The notes: generated from the sequence alone by a model not told the origin. Positions 48,868 to 59,990 are shown, counted from the first letter of the stretch. The stretch is 64,000 bases of DNA from an uncultured Acidobacteriaceae bacterium (GCA_903842065.1 CAIMKZ010000048.1:62001-126000); one strand, 5' to 3'. Numbers and translations: made by a program.

Positions 48868-50139
48868 TTGAGCCACCGAGAATCCAACGGACCGGCGCGC
48901 AGAGTCGTCGTTACTGGCATTGGCCTGATGTGCGGGTTGGGCAACACGGCCCCCGAAGTCTGGGGGCAGTTGCTTGCCGGCACCAGCGGTGTTGCGCCCA
49001 TCACGGGCTTTGACACCACCGGCTTTCCGGTGACCTTCGCAGCAGAGGTCAAGAACTTCGACCCGCTCAAATTCATCGACAAGAAGGAAGCGCGTAAGAT
49101 GGGGCGCTTCATTCACTATGCCTTTGCCGCGGTACACGAGGCCCTTGGCCAGTCTGGCTTCCAGATCAACGAAGCCAACTCCGAGCGCGTCGGTGTGGTG
49201 ATCGGCTCAGGCATCGGCGGATTCGAGGTCATCGAGCGCGAGCATACCGCCCTGTTGAATGGCGGCCCGCGCAAGATGTCGCCCTTCTTTATCCCTGCTG
49301 CCATCATTAACATGGCGGCTGGGAACATCAGCATCTCTTACGGAGCCAAGGGGCCCATCTCGGCCCCCGCCACCGCTTGCGCTACCAGCGCCAACGCCAT
49401 CGGTGACGCTGCCCGCATCATCCTGCACGGTGACGCCGATGTGATGATCGCCGGCGGCAGCGAGGCCGCGGTCACGCCCATGTCGGTAGGTGGATTCGCC
49501 GCTCTGCGCGCGCTGTCTACGCGCAACGACGATCCCACGCGGGCCAGCCGGCCCTTCGACAAGGATCGCGACGGCTTTGTTATCGGCGAGGGCGCGGGCA
49601 TCCTCATCCTTGAGGAGTTGGAGCACGCGAAAGCGCGCGGCGCAAAGATCCTGGCTGAGATCATCGGCTATGGAATGAGCGCAGACGCTTACCACATGAC
49701 CGGCATCGCCCCCGAGGGTCAGGGAGCCCAGCGCGCCATGCGCGCCGCTCTCAAGGACGCGGGTGTGGAACCCGGCCAGGTGGGCCACGTCAACGCGCAC
49801 GCCACATCTACGCCGGCCGGCGACGGCAACGAGTCGCAGGCCATCGAGGCTGTCTTCGGCGAACAGGCCACCAGCGGCAGGCTCAAGATCTCGGGCACCA
49901 AGTCCATGACCGGCCACCTGCTCGGCGGCGCCGGAGGACTCGAGGCAGGCATCACCATTCTGTCGCTCATCAACCAGATGCTGCCCCCCACCATCAACAT
50001 CGACAACGTCGATCCCGAGTGCCGTCTGGACTACGTGGCCAACAAAGCCCAGGCTCACAGCTTCGACTACGCGCTGTCGAACTCCTTTGGCTTCGGCGGC
50101 ATCAACGCCAGCCTTCTCTTCCGTCGCTGGACGGAGTAG
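48868..50139 (+). CDS. fabF: Beta-ketoacyl-ACP synthase II
   Basis: VVVTGIGLMCGLG, TACATSANAIGDA, NAHATSTPAGDGNE, KSMTGHLLGGAGG; TTG start after acpP. Confidence 0.95.
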   Translation: MSHRESNGPARRVVVTGIGLMCGLGNTAPEVWGQLLAGTSGVAPITGFDTTGFPVTFAAEVKNFDPLKFIDKKEARKMGRFIHYAFAAVHEALGQSGFQINEANSERVGVVIGSGIGGFEVIEREHTALLNGGPRKMSPFFIPAAIINMAAGNISISYGAKGPISAPATACATSANAIGDAARIILHGDADVMIAGGSEAAVTPMSVGGFAALRALSTRNDDPTRASRPFDKDRDGFVIGEGAGILILEELEHAKARGAKILAEIIGYGMSADAYHMTGIAPEGQGAQRAMRAALKDAGVEPGQVGHVNAHATSTPAGDGNESQAIEAVFGEQATSGRLKISGTKSMTGHLLGGAGGLEAGITILSLINQMLPPTINIDNVDPECRLDYVANKAQAHSFDYALSNSFGFGGINASLLFRRWTE

Positions 50140-50160
50140 GGCAGGGACCAGGGACTAGAG

Positions 50161-50196
50161 AAACCGCTCGCAGCTAGACGCTGCGGGCGGTTTTTT
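50161..50196 (+). terminator. Rho-independent terminator of acpP-fabF
   Basis: AACCGCTCGCAGC-N5-GCTGCGGGCGGTT followed by TTTTTT. Confidence 0.85.
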
Positions 50197-50250
50197 GCCA
50201 CATTGCCCTTTTCACCAGTTTGCTCCCGGCGTTACACTCAAGCACCAGTT

Positions 50251-51486
50251 ATGACCAAAGGAAAACGCATCTTCTGGGGAGTCGCGGTTGTTCTGGGCGT
50301 CGTGTGGGTCTACCACCATTACCACCGCACTCCAGACGCGGCTGAGACATATACCAATCTGTCAAACCTCACGCCTGAACTGCTTGTAACCAACTGCGGC
50401 CCTGCCGATCAGGAGACCGCCGGTTTTGTTGTCGAAGAAGACGGCATCCGCGATCTGCGCTACAAAGACAAGTCGGGAAACCAGCTCTACTTCCGCTTCA
50501 TCTCCGACGACGACGATACCTGGCACGGTCTGGGCGCATGGGAAAACGTCAATGCGCCTGACGATCTTGGCGCGCCCATCGATGCCGTGGAAGCCGCACG
50601 CCGGTTGCCTTGCTCTATCAAAGGGGGCGCGTCGTCCTCTGCGGTTACATCGCCTTCATCGGCTTCGGCTTTGGCGGCTATCCTCCTCGGCCAGGAGTTC
50701 GGCGTCCCAGTCAGGCCGAATCCTCAGCCAATCCCGACGCCGATGCCCAGGCCAACCCCTCTTCCCACCCCCACCCCACTTCCGATGCCAACTCCGCTTC
50801 CAACCCCCATGCCGTTGCCGCGTCCCAGCCCACTGCCTATGCCAAATCCATTCCCCGGCGGCGGCGGCGCGCCCACGCCCCACACCGACGATGAGCCCAA
50901 GCCCGGCGGCGGAGGAGAAGGCGGCAGCGACGACTCGAACATGGGCGGCATGCCGGCCATCGTGCCCTGCCCGCCCGACGCCGATCCCTGCAAAGTGCTC
51001 GAATTTGCGGAGTTCGCCTTCGAGATGAACCAGGCAATTCAGGCCGAGCGGGAGAACAACTTCGAGAAGGCCATGGACATTGTGAAGCGCCAGGGCGTGC
51101 TGGTGGTCCATCTCCCCGAACTCACAGTGAATCGAGTGCAGGTGGTCAAGGCCATCTTCCAGCTTGAGGTCAAAGTCATCAACGCGGTCACGGCTCAACT
51201 GCACGCCGACGTGGTGAAACTTCAGCCCTTCCCGCAGGAGACTGCCGAGCAGAAGGCGCAGAAGATGGCGGTGGTCCAGCAGGACGATCTTGCCATGCGC
51301 CAGACGTGGCGTCAGGCGGTTGAGGAGAGCCGTCCGACCCGCCAGCAACTGGCCGAACAGCGCGCCGAGGAACGGGCCGAAGCCCACGCTGCCGCCCGCG
51401 AAGAACGCGAGTCCCGCACCATGAGCTTCCACAGCGACGCCTACAACCAGTTGGTCAACATTCACATCTCGGGCAACTGGCCGTAG
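50251..51486 (+). CDS. Membrane-anchored hypothetical protein with proline-rich hinge
   Basis: N-terminal TM (RIFWGVAVVLGVVWVYHHY), PTPMPRPTPLPTPTPLPMPTPLPTPMPLPRPSPLPMPNPFPGGGG linker. Confidence 0.75.
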   Translation: MTKGKRIFWGVAVVLGVVWVYHHYHRTPDAAETYTNLSNLTPELLVTNCGPADQETAGFVVEEDGIRDLRYKDKSGNQLYFRFISDDDDTWHGLGAWENVNAPDDLGAPIDAVEAARRLPCSIKGGASSSAVTSPSSASALAAILLGQEFGVPVRPNPQPIPTPMPRPTPLPTPTPLPMPTPLPTPMPLPRPSPLPMPNPFPGGGGAPTPHTDDEPKPGGGGEGGSDDSNMGGMPAIVPCPPDADPCKVLEFAEFAFEMNQAIQAERENNFEKAMDIVKRQGVLVVHLPELTVNRVQVVKAIFQLEVKVINAVTAQLHADVVKLQPFPQETAEQKAQKMAVVQQDDLAMRQTWRQAVEESRPTRQQLAEQRAEERAEAHAAAREERESRTMSFHSDAYNQLVNIHISGNWP

Positions 51487-51573
51487 GCGTAAGAGAGTTG
51501 AGCGCAGGTTGTTTCCCGGTCCCCAAATGCTAGGGACCGGGGGCACCGGCAGTTACGGCGGGTGTTTTTCAAC

Positions 51574-52728
51574 CTACTTGAATGCGGTTTGCACCCACTG
51601 GACAAAGCAGCGGCGGAACGAGGGCCAGCCGTGCACGCCGTCGGTGGCGTACGTCGCTACTTTATAGCCGCGCTTTGTCGCTTCCTCGCCCAACTTCTTT
51701 GAGGCCGACATCGAAGCGTCGTTCCGCCCGTCGCCGAGGAAGAAGCGTATGTTTTTGATGTTGGCCGGATCGTCGAAGCGGCCCGGATACTGCTTCATCA
51801 AGGCATCGAAGTTGTCCGGGTCAGTACCGCCGCTGACGAAGAAGATGGTTCCGAACTTGCCCAGCGTGGGCCACACCACATCGGGCAGCATGGCGCGCCC
51901 GGCTCCGAGTCCGCCGATGGCGCGGTTCGACGCCCCGGGGAGAGCGCGTAAGTGGCTTTCGACCCAGGGGACCACGTCGCCCACTATGTCCTGCCAGAAG
52001 AGCTTTTCGTTCTCAGCGGCTTTACCGGCCGGGATCGGCGGGCCGAGGACATACAGGCTGGGCATCACGACGATCATCGGTTTGGCCTTGCCTTGGGCGA
52101 TGAGGTTGTCGAGCGCGAAGTTCGCCCGGCCGATATCGGTCCAGCCAAAGTCCTGCTCACCGCCGCCGTGGAAGAGATAGGTCACCGGATAGCGGAGCTT
52201 GCTCTGGTCGTAGTTGGGTGGCAGGTAAACATACATCCTGCGCGTCGTACCAGCCGTCTTCGACGCGTAGTAGACTACGCGCACTTCTCCATGCGGCACG
52301 GGCTTGCGCTCGTAGACATCCTCCTCCGGTCCGGGAACCGCAAACATGCTTTGTACCGGTGCATTCCCAGGCTTGATCCAACTGTTCACCGGGTCGGGGA
52401 AGCGTACCCCATCCACCGCGAACACGTAGCTATAGACATCGGGCGGCAGAGGGGCGGAGGTAAACGACCACACTCCGTCCTCGCTCTTCGTCATCTTGAT
52501 GCTCCGGCTCGCTTCTTCTGAAAAGTCTCCTGTAACCGTCACTTCGCCAGCCTTAGGCGCGCGCAGGCGGAAGACGACGCTGCGATCGGAGAGAACCTCC
52601 GGCGACACAACCGCGGGCAGCACGGCCGGCCGGGGATTCTGCGCAGGGGTTTGGGCAGGGGACTGGGCAGGGGGCTGAGCCACCGCCGCTACAGCAGACA
52701 GCAATGCAAAAACCATGAATAAACGCAT
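51574..52728 (-). CDS. Esterase-like alpha/beta-hydrolase (Esterase D family) with N-terminal Ig/CBM48-like domain; nucleophile Ser apparently replaced
   Basis: RVVYYASKTAGTTRRMYVYLPPNYDQ, YLFHGGGEQDFGW, NRAIGGLGAGRAM, DGVHGWPSFR; signal peptide MRLFMVFALLSAVAAVAQ. Confidence 0.82.
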   Translation of the reverse strand: MRLFMVFALLSAVAAVAQPPAQSPAQTPAQNPRPAVLPAVVSPEVLSDRSVVFRLRAPKAGEVTVTGDFSEEASRSIKMTKSEDGVWSFTSAPLPPDVYSYVFAVDGVRFPDPVNSWIKPGNAPVQSMFAVPGPEEDVYERKPVPHGEVRVVYYASKTAGTTRRMYVYLPPNYDQSKLRYPVTYLFHGGGEQDFGWTDIGRANFALDNLIAQGKAKPMIVVMPSLYVLGPPIPAGKAAENEKLFWQDIVGDVVPWVESHLRALPGASNRAIGGLGAGRAMLPDVVWPTLGKFGTIFFVSGGTDPDNFDALMKQYPGRFDDPANIKNIRFFLGDGRNDASMSASKKLGEEATKRGYKVATYATDGVHGWPSFRRCFVQWVQTAFK

Positions 52729-52862
52729 GCAGGAATAGTACTCCAATCGGCAACGGTTTCCAGTCAGCGAACGCTGGAAAATCCGCCAGGTTCCGGGCAA
52801 GCCCGATCTAACGCGGCCGATCAAGATAAGTGCGTAAAAAGTTCGTCGAGAACCGGAAATCT

Positions 52863-53720
52863 TTACAGCTCGAGCAGAAACTCACCGAGCAGATTCGCGG
52901 CGACGCGGCGGCGGTACTCCGCCGTCGAGCGAATGTCGTCGATCGGTCGCACCTCATCGATCAGCGTTCGCCGGGCTTCGGCGACGGACTCGTGCGTCAA
53001 GTGTCTGCCCAGCAGCGCGGCTTCGGTCTTCGGCATGCGCGCCGGATACGGCGCAAGACTCGCCGCGGCGATGCGAATCTCAGTTACGACGCGGTCTTGC
53101 AACAGCGCCGTTCCGGCGAGCGCAACCTTTGAGATCGCCATCGCCCGCCGCGCTCCCACTTTCCGCAGATACTGCTGGTGCCCGGCGAAACGCCGCGGCA
53201 GATGCACGGCATATAGCAGCTCATCGGCCGCCATCACGTTCTTCTTGTAGCCGGTGTGGAACTCCGCATAGGGAATCATCCGCCGCCCGCGCACCGAGAC
53301 CAGTTCTATCTGCGCGTCGTAGACCAGCAGCGCCGGAGCCGAGTCCGCCGCCGGCGACCCGTTCGCCAGATTTCCCCCCAGCGTCGCGCGGCCCTGATTC
53401 GCAACCGCTCCAATCCAGCCCGCAGCCTGCGCCACCAGCGGCAGCTCCGCCGACAGAACCTCGTGCCTGCGCAGATCGAGAAACGTCGCCCCCGCTCCGA
53501 TCACAATGCTCTCGGGATTTGCATCGATGAAGCGCAGCTCATCGAGGCCCCACAGGCTAATGAGCTTTTTTGCCGCCAGGTGACCGGCAGAGAAGGCAAC
53601 CATCAGCTCGGTGCCACCCGCAATCGGCGTCCATACGCCCGGTTCGCGCGCCATCAGCTCCAGCACCGCGTCCAGAGTCGCGGGCGCGATCATCTCGTGG
53701 GCCAGGGCGTTACCGCGCAT
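52863..53720 (-). CDS. Xanthine dehydrogenase-type FAD-binding subunit
   Basis: VWTPIAGGTELMV, GAGATFLDLRRHEVL, GAVANQGRATLGGNLANGSPAADSAPALL. Confidence 0.92.
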   Translation of the reverse strand: MRGNALAHEMIAPATLDAVLELMAREPGVWTPIAGGTELMVAFSAGHLAAKKLISLWGLDELRFIDANPESIVIGAGATFLDLRRHEVLSAELPLVAQAAGWIGAVANQGRATLGGNLANGSPAADSAPALLVYDAQIELVSVRGRRMIPYAEFHTGYKKNVMAADELLYAVHLPRRFAGHQQYLRKVGARRAMAISKVALAGTALLQDRVVTEIRIAAASLAPYPARMPKTEAALLGRHLTHESVAEARRTLIDEVRPIDDIRSTAEYRRRVAANLLGEFLLEL

Positions 53721-54204
53721 CGGTCTTCTCCTCTTTGCGCGCGACAGCAGCCGCGACCGAATCAAAGATGCGCGTGAACCCCGTGCACCGGCAGAGGTTT
53801 CCGGCCAGCGCCTCGCGGATAGCATCAAGGTCCGGACGTGGATTGTGCTCGAGCAACTGCGCCGAAGCCATCAGCATCCCCGGCGTGCAGGCTCCGCACT
53901 GTGAGCCGCCCTGCTTGAGAAAGGCCTCCTGCAACGGATGCAGCTCGTTGTTCCGCGTCAGACCTTCGACGGTTTCGATCTCCGCTCCCTCGGCATGAAG
54001 CACGGGAATCAGGCAACTATTTACCAGCTCGCCGTTCATACGCACGGAGCACGATCCGCACTCGCCCTCGCCGCAGCCCTCCTTAGTGCCGGTCAGACGC
54101 AGATCCTCGCGCAGCACGTCGAGCAGACGCTTCATGGGAGGAACATCTACGGTGCGCGCGACGCCGTTTACCTTGAAGCGAATCGCGGGCCAGTGCGTGC
54201 TCAT
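53710..54204 (-). CDS. Xanthine dehydrogenase-type 2Fe-2S subunit
   Basis: GCGEGECGSCSVRMNGELVNSCL, QCGACTPGMLMAS, NLCRCTGFTRI. Confidence 0.95.
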   Translation of the reverse strand: MSTHWPAIRFKVNGVARTVDVPPMKRLLDVLREDLRLTGTKEGCGEGECGSCSVRMNGELVNSCLIPVLHAEGAEIETVEGLTRNNELHPLQEAFLKQGGSQCGACTPGMLMASAQLLEHNPRPDLDAIREALAGNLCRCTGFTRIFDSVAAAVARKEEKTDAR

Positions 54205-56450
54205 ACAGTCGCTTCCTCCCGCGTATCAATAAGCGTCATCAAATCTTCGGGCAGCAGCGGCACGAAATTGACGGGCACTCCAATTGCATTGCGGATCGCG
54301 TTTCCGATCGCCGGCGGCGGTCCGTCGTGCGGCAGTTCGCCGATGCCCTTGGCCCCGTAGCCCCCGTATGCAAATGGCAGTTCGTGAAACGTAACGTGAA
54401 TCGGCGGCATATCTTCGGCGGTGGGAACGATGTAGTTCGTCATCTGGTTGTTCGCCATCCGTCCGCTCTCGTTCAGCACTTTCTCGTAGAGCGTGTAGCC
54501 GATGCCCTGCGCCACTCCGCCCTCGATCTGCCCCGGCGCCAGCACCGGATGCAGCACACGCCCTACCTCCTGCACCGCCCAGAACTCTTCCACCTCGGCC
54601 GTGTACGTAACCCGATCTACCGCCACCTGCGCCACATATATAGCCCACGAGTAGGCCCCATAGGCTTCGCCGTGATACTTCGCATCGTCCCAGAAGATTC
54701 CGGGCGGGGCCTCGTATCGCGCCTCTGCTTGCACCTTGCCGTGTTTAGCGCGATAGCGCTCGCAGGCCGCGAAGAAATCCTTGCGCGTGTAGCGCTCGCC
54801 AAGGCTCGCTTCTTCGCGCAGCTTCGTGAGTAACTGCCCACCGGCGCGCTCGACCAGCCTTCCTACGACCATCGAAGTGCGCGAAGCAACCGTTGGCCCG
54901 CTGTTCGGCACTGTCGTCGTGTCCGGCATTGCAATCGTCACATCGCCATACTCCAGGCCCAGTGCCTCGGCGGCGATCTGCGCCAGAATAGTGTTCGACC
55001 CCTGGCCAAACTCGGTGTTCGACACGAGCAGTTGCACGCGGCCCTCGGGCGTTACTACGATGCCTGCCAGCGAGTTCAGAAAAACCTCGCCCGACCCAGT
55101 AAATCCCGCGCCGTGATAGAAGGCCGCGAGGCCGATCCCGCGTTTCACATCGCTCGTCGCATTCTCACGGGCGAACTGCTTGCGCTTTGCATAGAAGTCG
55201 CTCTCGGTCAGCGCGCGGTCGAGCAGCTCATCCATCGGCACCGGCTCGCGCATCAACTGCTCGGTTGCGTTGGTATCGCCCGCGTGAAGGAAGTTTTTTC
55301 GGCGCAGTTCGACAGGATCGATTCCCAGTGCGGCGGCGATCTCGTCCATCTGCCGCTCCATGGCAAAGATCACCTGCGGCGCGCCGAAGCCGCGAAACGC
55401 GCCATACGGAACCTGGTTCGTCGCCCAGGCGCGGGACCGTACGCGAATGTTCGGGCACTTGTACGGCCCCGTCGAGTGCAGCGTGGCCCGCGAAAGCACT
55501 GTGGACGACAGCGTTGAGTAAGCTCCGCCATCGATGTCGAGCGTGATCTCGATGGCGAGCAGTTTGCCATCGCTGTCGAGCGCGGTTTTGTGCCGCACAC
55601 GGGCAGGATGGCGCTTTGTGGTGGCTGCCATGTCTTCGGCGCGGTCGTAGATCATCCGCACTTTGCAGCCGCTCTTTTTTGCAAGCAGCGCGGCGTGGCA
55701 GGCCAGCATCGACGGATAATCTTCCTTGCCGCCGAAGGCTCCGCCCGTCTCGGTCTGCGCCACGCGAATCTTTTCTTCCGGTAGCCCCATCACGCCCTTG
55801 AGCGACTTCAAAACGTAGTAGGGGCACTGCATCGAGCCGCGCACTGTTATGCCCGTCTCGTCGCTCCACTCGGCGATCACGCCGTTCGGCTCGATGTAAA
55901 GATGCTCCTGCGCTCCGGCCCGGTACTCGCCTTCGACAATATGCGCCGCGCCGGCCCACGCCGAGTCCACATCGCCCTTTTCAAGCAGGAACTTCTTGAG
56001 AATGTTTCCCCCGTCCCAGATGATCGTCTCCTGCTGCTCGCTCTCCTCAATGGAAAGCACTGCAGGCAGCGGCTCGTACTTGATCTTCACCGCATCCATT
56101 GCCGCGCGCGCCTTCTGCCTGTCGGCGTGGGCCAGCAGCACGATCGGCTCTTCGCAGTGGCTCACCTGATCCTCGGCGAGGCAGGGCTGGTCGGCAATGA
56201 TCAGTTGGATGCGGTTCTCTCCCGGCACATCGGCAGCGGTCACAATAGTGAACTCGCTCCAGTCGATTGCGGGGTCGAAGGTGATGGAGCGGATCAGTCC
56301 GCGGGGAATGGTGCTGCGGACCGTGAATCCATGCAACATGCCGTCAGCGGCGATGTCGTCAACGTAGCAGGCTCGGCCTGTGAGCTTGGCGAGGCCTTCC
56401 TTCCTGAGAACGGAGGCGCCAACCACGCGGGTTTCCTGCTTAGGATTCAT
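54201..56450 (-). CDS. Xanthine dehydrogenase-type molybdopterin-binding subunit
   Basis: GGAFGGKEDYPSMLACHAALLA, AFRGFGAPQ, KGIGELPHDGPPPAIGNAI. Confidence 0.94.
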   Translation of the reverse strand: MNPKQETRVVGASVLRKEGLAKLTGRACYVDDIAADGMLHGFTVRSTIPRGLIRSITFDPAIDWSEFTIVTAADVPGENRIQLIIADQPCLAEDQVSHCEEPIVLLAHADRQKARAAMDAVKIKYEPLPAVLSIEESEQQETIIWDGGNILKKFLLEKGDVDSAWAGAAHIVEGEYRAGAQEHLYIEPNGVIAEWSDETGITVRGSMQCPYYVLKSLKGVMGLPEEKIRVAQTETGGAFGGKEDYPSMLACHAALLAKKSGCKVRMIYDRAEDMAATTKRHPARVRHKTALDSDGKLLAIEITLDIDGGAYSTLSSTVLSRATLHSTGPYKCPNIRVRSRAWATNQVPYGAFRGFGAPQVIFAMERQMDEIAAALGIDPVELRRKNFLHAGDTNATEQLMREPVPMDELLDRALTESDFYAKRKQFARENATSDVKRGIGLAAFYHGAGFTGSGEVFLNSLAGIVVTPEGRVQLLVSNTEFGQGSNTILAQIAAEALGLEYGDVTIAMPDTTTVPNSGPTVASRTSMVVGRLVERAGGQLLTKLREEASLGERYTRKDFFAACERYRAKHGKVQAEARYEAPPGIFWDDAKYHGEAYGAYSWAIYVAQVAVDRVTYTAEVEEFWAVQEVGRVLHPVLAPGQIEGGVAQGIGYTLYEKVLNESGRMANNQMTNYIVPTAEDMPPIHVTFHELPFAYGGYGAKGIGELPHDGPPPAIGNAIRNAIGVPVNFVPLLPEDLMTLIDTREEATV

Positions 56451-56590
56451 AGAAATCCTGCCCGCATCCGCAAGCGGGTTATCGCCTAGCATACAACTCG
56501 CGGGAACTCCCGGAAAGTCTCTGACGCACACATCTCGGCGCACGCCCGATTTGCCGAACCACGCCCTCGCGCCGCAGACTTGAGGAAGCA

Positions 56591-57325
56591 GTGACACCAA
56601 TCGCGCAAACATGGATCGCGGGCCTCGGCACCGCAGCCGGTCTCGGCCTTGCCGCCGGGGGCTGGGCCTACGCCTCGCTCTATCCCGGCTCGCGCATCTT
56701 TGGCTCGGCGCTCATCGCCCCCAACAACCCCAAAGAGCTTGCCCTCACCTTCGACGACGGGCCCAACCCCGAGTTCACGCCTCGGCTGCTCGACATGCTG
56801 GCCGAACACGGAATCCCGGCAACATTCTTTTTGCTGGGCCGACACGCCGCCGCTCAGCCTGGGCTGGTACGGCGCATCGCTGCGGCAGGGCATCAGATCG
56901 CCAACCACTCCTTCAGCCATCCCAGCCTGGCCCGCAGCTCGGAAGCCCGCATCCGCCAGGAGCTGACCCAGGCCCGCGACACCCTGGAGCAGATCACAGG
57001 CGCACCGGTGAAGTTCTTCCGCCCGCCCTTCGGCGCGCGTCGGCCGGCAACCTTTCGGATCGCCCGCGAGTTGGGCCTTACGCCCGTCCTCTGGAACGCC
57101 ATGACCTCGGACTGGTCTTGCCCCTCCGCCGACCAGATCGCCGCCAAACTCACCGCCAAAATAGAAAAACTCAACCGCCGCGGCCGCGCCGCCAACATCG
57201 TCCTCCACGACGCAAGCCATCTGGACCAGACGGCCCATCGCGCGCCATCGCTCGAGGCTGCACGGCTGCTGGCCGAGCGCTACAAACCCACGCGCACCTT
57301 CGTTCGCATCGATTCGTGGGTCTGA
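56591..57325 (+). CDS. Polysaccharide deacetylase family protein
   Basis: LALTFDDGPNPEFTPRLLDMLAEHGIPATFFLLG, NHSFSHPSLA, FFRPPFGAR; GTG start. Confidence 0.92.
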   Translation: MTPIAQTWIAGLGTAAGLGLAAGGWAYASLYPGSRIFGSALIAPNNPKELALTFDDGPNPEFTPRLLDMLAEHGIPATFFLLGRHAAAQPGLVRRIAAAGHQIANHSFSHPSLARSSEARIRQELTQARDTLEQITGAPVKFFRPPFGARRPATFRIARELGLTPVLWNAMTSDWSCPSADQIAAKLTAKIEKLNRRGRAANIVLHDASHLDQTAHRAPSLEAARLLAERYKPTRTFVRIDSWV

Positions 57326-57495
57326 ACTCGAACCCTTGTCCCCAACCGCGTTAAAATAGGAACAGCCATGGCTCTCCATCAGCCCATTCCGGCTCTTCTC
57401 TAGCGGCCCCGCCGCACATACCCTCTCCCTGCCATTTTCAAGACAAGAACCGCGCGCGGGCTGGCGCTTAGATTTACGAGCCCCAAGAGAACACC

Positions 57496-58569
<1,074 letters not shown>

Positions 58570-58573
58570 CGCT

Positions 58574-59422
58574 GTGACTCTGAAGAACTGGCTCGAACAG
58601 GGCGAGGCCCGCCTCCGCCAGGGGCCGCATCCGGAGCGCGCCCGCCTCGACGCCGAGGTGCTCCTGCTCCACCTCATCGGCCGCGACCGCGCCTTTCTCA
58701 TCGCTCACTCTAGCGATCTGCTCACCGCGGAATGCACGCTCCGCTACTACGCGATGATCGACCGCCGCCTCACCGCCGAGCCCATCCAGTACATCGTCGG
58801 CGAGGCCGAGTTCTACGGCCTGCCCTTCCGCGTCAACCGCGACGTGCTGATTCCGCGGCCCGAGACAGAGCACTCGGTTGAGAAGGTCCTGGAACTGGCC
58901 CGCGAACTGGAAAACCCGCGCATTGTGGATGTAGGAACAGGTTCGGGCGCCATCGCCGTAGCTCTCGCCGCACACCTGCCCAGCGCAGCCATCACCGCCA
59001 CAGACATTTCTCCCGCCGCCCTCGCGCTTGCCCGGGAGAACGCAGCCGCAAATACTGTCAGTGAGAGGATTCGCTTCTTAGCCGGAGACCTGCTTGCACC
59101 TGTTGCAGGCGAGCAGTTTGACGTCGTCGTCTCGAACCCGCCCTACGTCGCCGAGACCGACAACATGGGTCTCTCCGCGGAGGTTCGCGACTTCGAGCCC
59201 TGGCAGGCTCTCTTTGCAGGAGCGGATGGTCTCGCCATCTACCGCCGCCTCATCCCTCAGGCGTTTAACGTGCTCGTCCCCGGCGGCTCGATCGTTCTGG
59301 AAATCGGCTACGGCCAGCAGGAAGCGGTCGCCGAGCTCCTCGCCCAGGCCGGCTTCAGCGATCTTGCCTTCACGCCCGACCTGCAAGGCATTCCCCGCGT
59401 CGCCTCAGCCCGCCGTCTCTGA
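58574..59422 (+). CDS. prmC: Peptide chain release factor N(5)-glutamine methyltransferase
   Basis: RDVLIPRPETEHSVE, VDVGTGSGAIAVALA, VVSNPPYV; directly after prfA. Confidence 0.96.
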   Translation: MTLKNWLEQGEARLRQGPHPERARLDAEVLLLHLIGRDRAFLIAHSSDLLTAECTLRYYAMIDRRLTAEPIQYIVGEAEFYGLPFRVNRDVLIPRPETEHSVEKVLELARELENPRIVDVGTGSGAIAVALAAHLPSAAITATDISPAALALARENAAANTVSERIRFLAGDLLAPVAGEQFDVVVSNPPYVAETDNMGLSAEVRDFEPWQALFAGADGLAIYRRLIPQAFNVLVPGGSIVLEIGYGQQEAVAELLAQAGFSDLAFTPDLQGIPRVASARRL

Positions 59423-59427
59423 AATGC

Positions 59428-59463
59428 GCAAAGCGCCGGCCCCCCTGGGGACCGGCGCTTTGC
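59428..59463. terminator. Bidirectional terminator between prmC and ndk
   Basis: GCAAAGCGCCGG / CCGGCGCTTTGC 12-bp arms between convergent genes. Confidence 0.7.
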
Positions 59464-59477
59464 AATAGAAAAAAACG

Positions 59478-59894
59478 CTACAGCAGCTCGTAACCCGCGA
59501 ACCAGTAGCCGATCTCGAACGCCGCCGTCTCTTCCGCGTCTGAACCGTGGATCGCGTTCTCCGAGATCGACGCGGCGAACATCTTGCGGATGGTGCCCTC
59601 TTCGGCGTTGGCCGGGTTGGTTGCGCCCATCAGCTTGCGCAGGTCGGCGATGGCATTATCCTTTTCCAAAACCAAAAGAATAATCGGGCCTGAAGACATG
59701 AACGTGGTCAGCTCGCCAAAGAACGACCGCTCCTTGTGAACGTAGTAGAAGCCCTCGGCCTGGGTCTTCGAGATGGACTGCTTCTTGATGGCCACGATCT
59801 TGAACCCGGCCTTGGCGATCTCGGCCAGAATGGCGGCGGAGTTGCCCGCGCGAACCGCGTCGGGTTTCAGAATAGAAAACGTGCGTTGCGGCAC
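59478..59894 (-). CDS. ndk: Nucleoside diphosphate kinase
   Basis: [64 protein letters not shown]. Confidence 0.97.
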   Translation of the reverse strand: MPQRTFSILKPDAVRAGNSAAILAEIAKAGFKIVAIKKQSISKTQAEGFYYVHKERSFFGELTTFMSSGPIILLVLEKDNAIADLRKLMGATNPANAEEGTIRKMFAASISENAIHGSDAEETAAFEIGYWFAGYELL

Positions 59895-59948
59895 TGGAAT
59901 ACTCTCCTTGGGGAATCATGTTCCGCATTTCATTCTAATGGCCTGGTG

Positions 59949-59990
59949 CCCCACCCTCGCCGCGTATTTGTTTTTGCGGCTAGGGTGGGG
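59949..59990. repeat. Palindromic repeat element in ndk-alaS intergenic region
   Basis: CCCCACCCTCGCCGC ... GCGGCTAGGGTGGGG (14/15 complementary); begins GGTGCCCCA like the element inside mnmG. Confidence 0.55.

Noticed and set aside
54201-56450. Considered aerobic CO dehydrogenase (CoxL)
   Set aside because: The form I CoxL AYRCSFR motif is absent; AFRGFG matches xanthine dehydrogenase-type hydroxylases.
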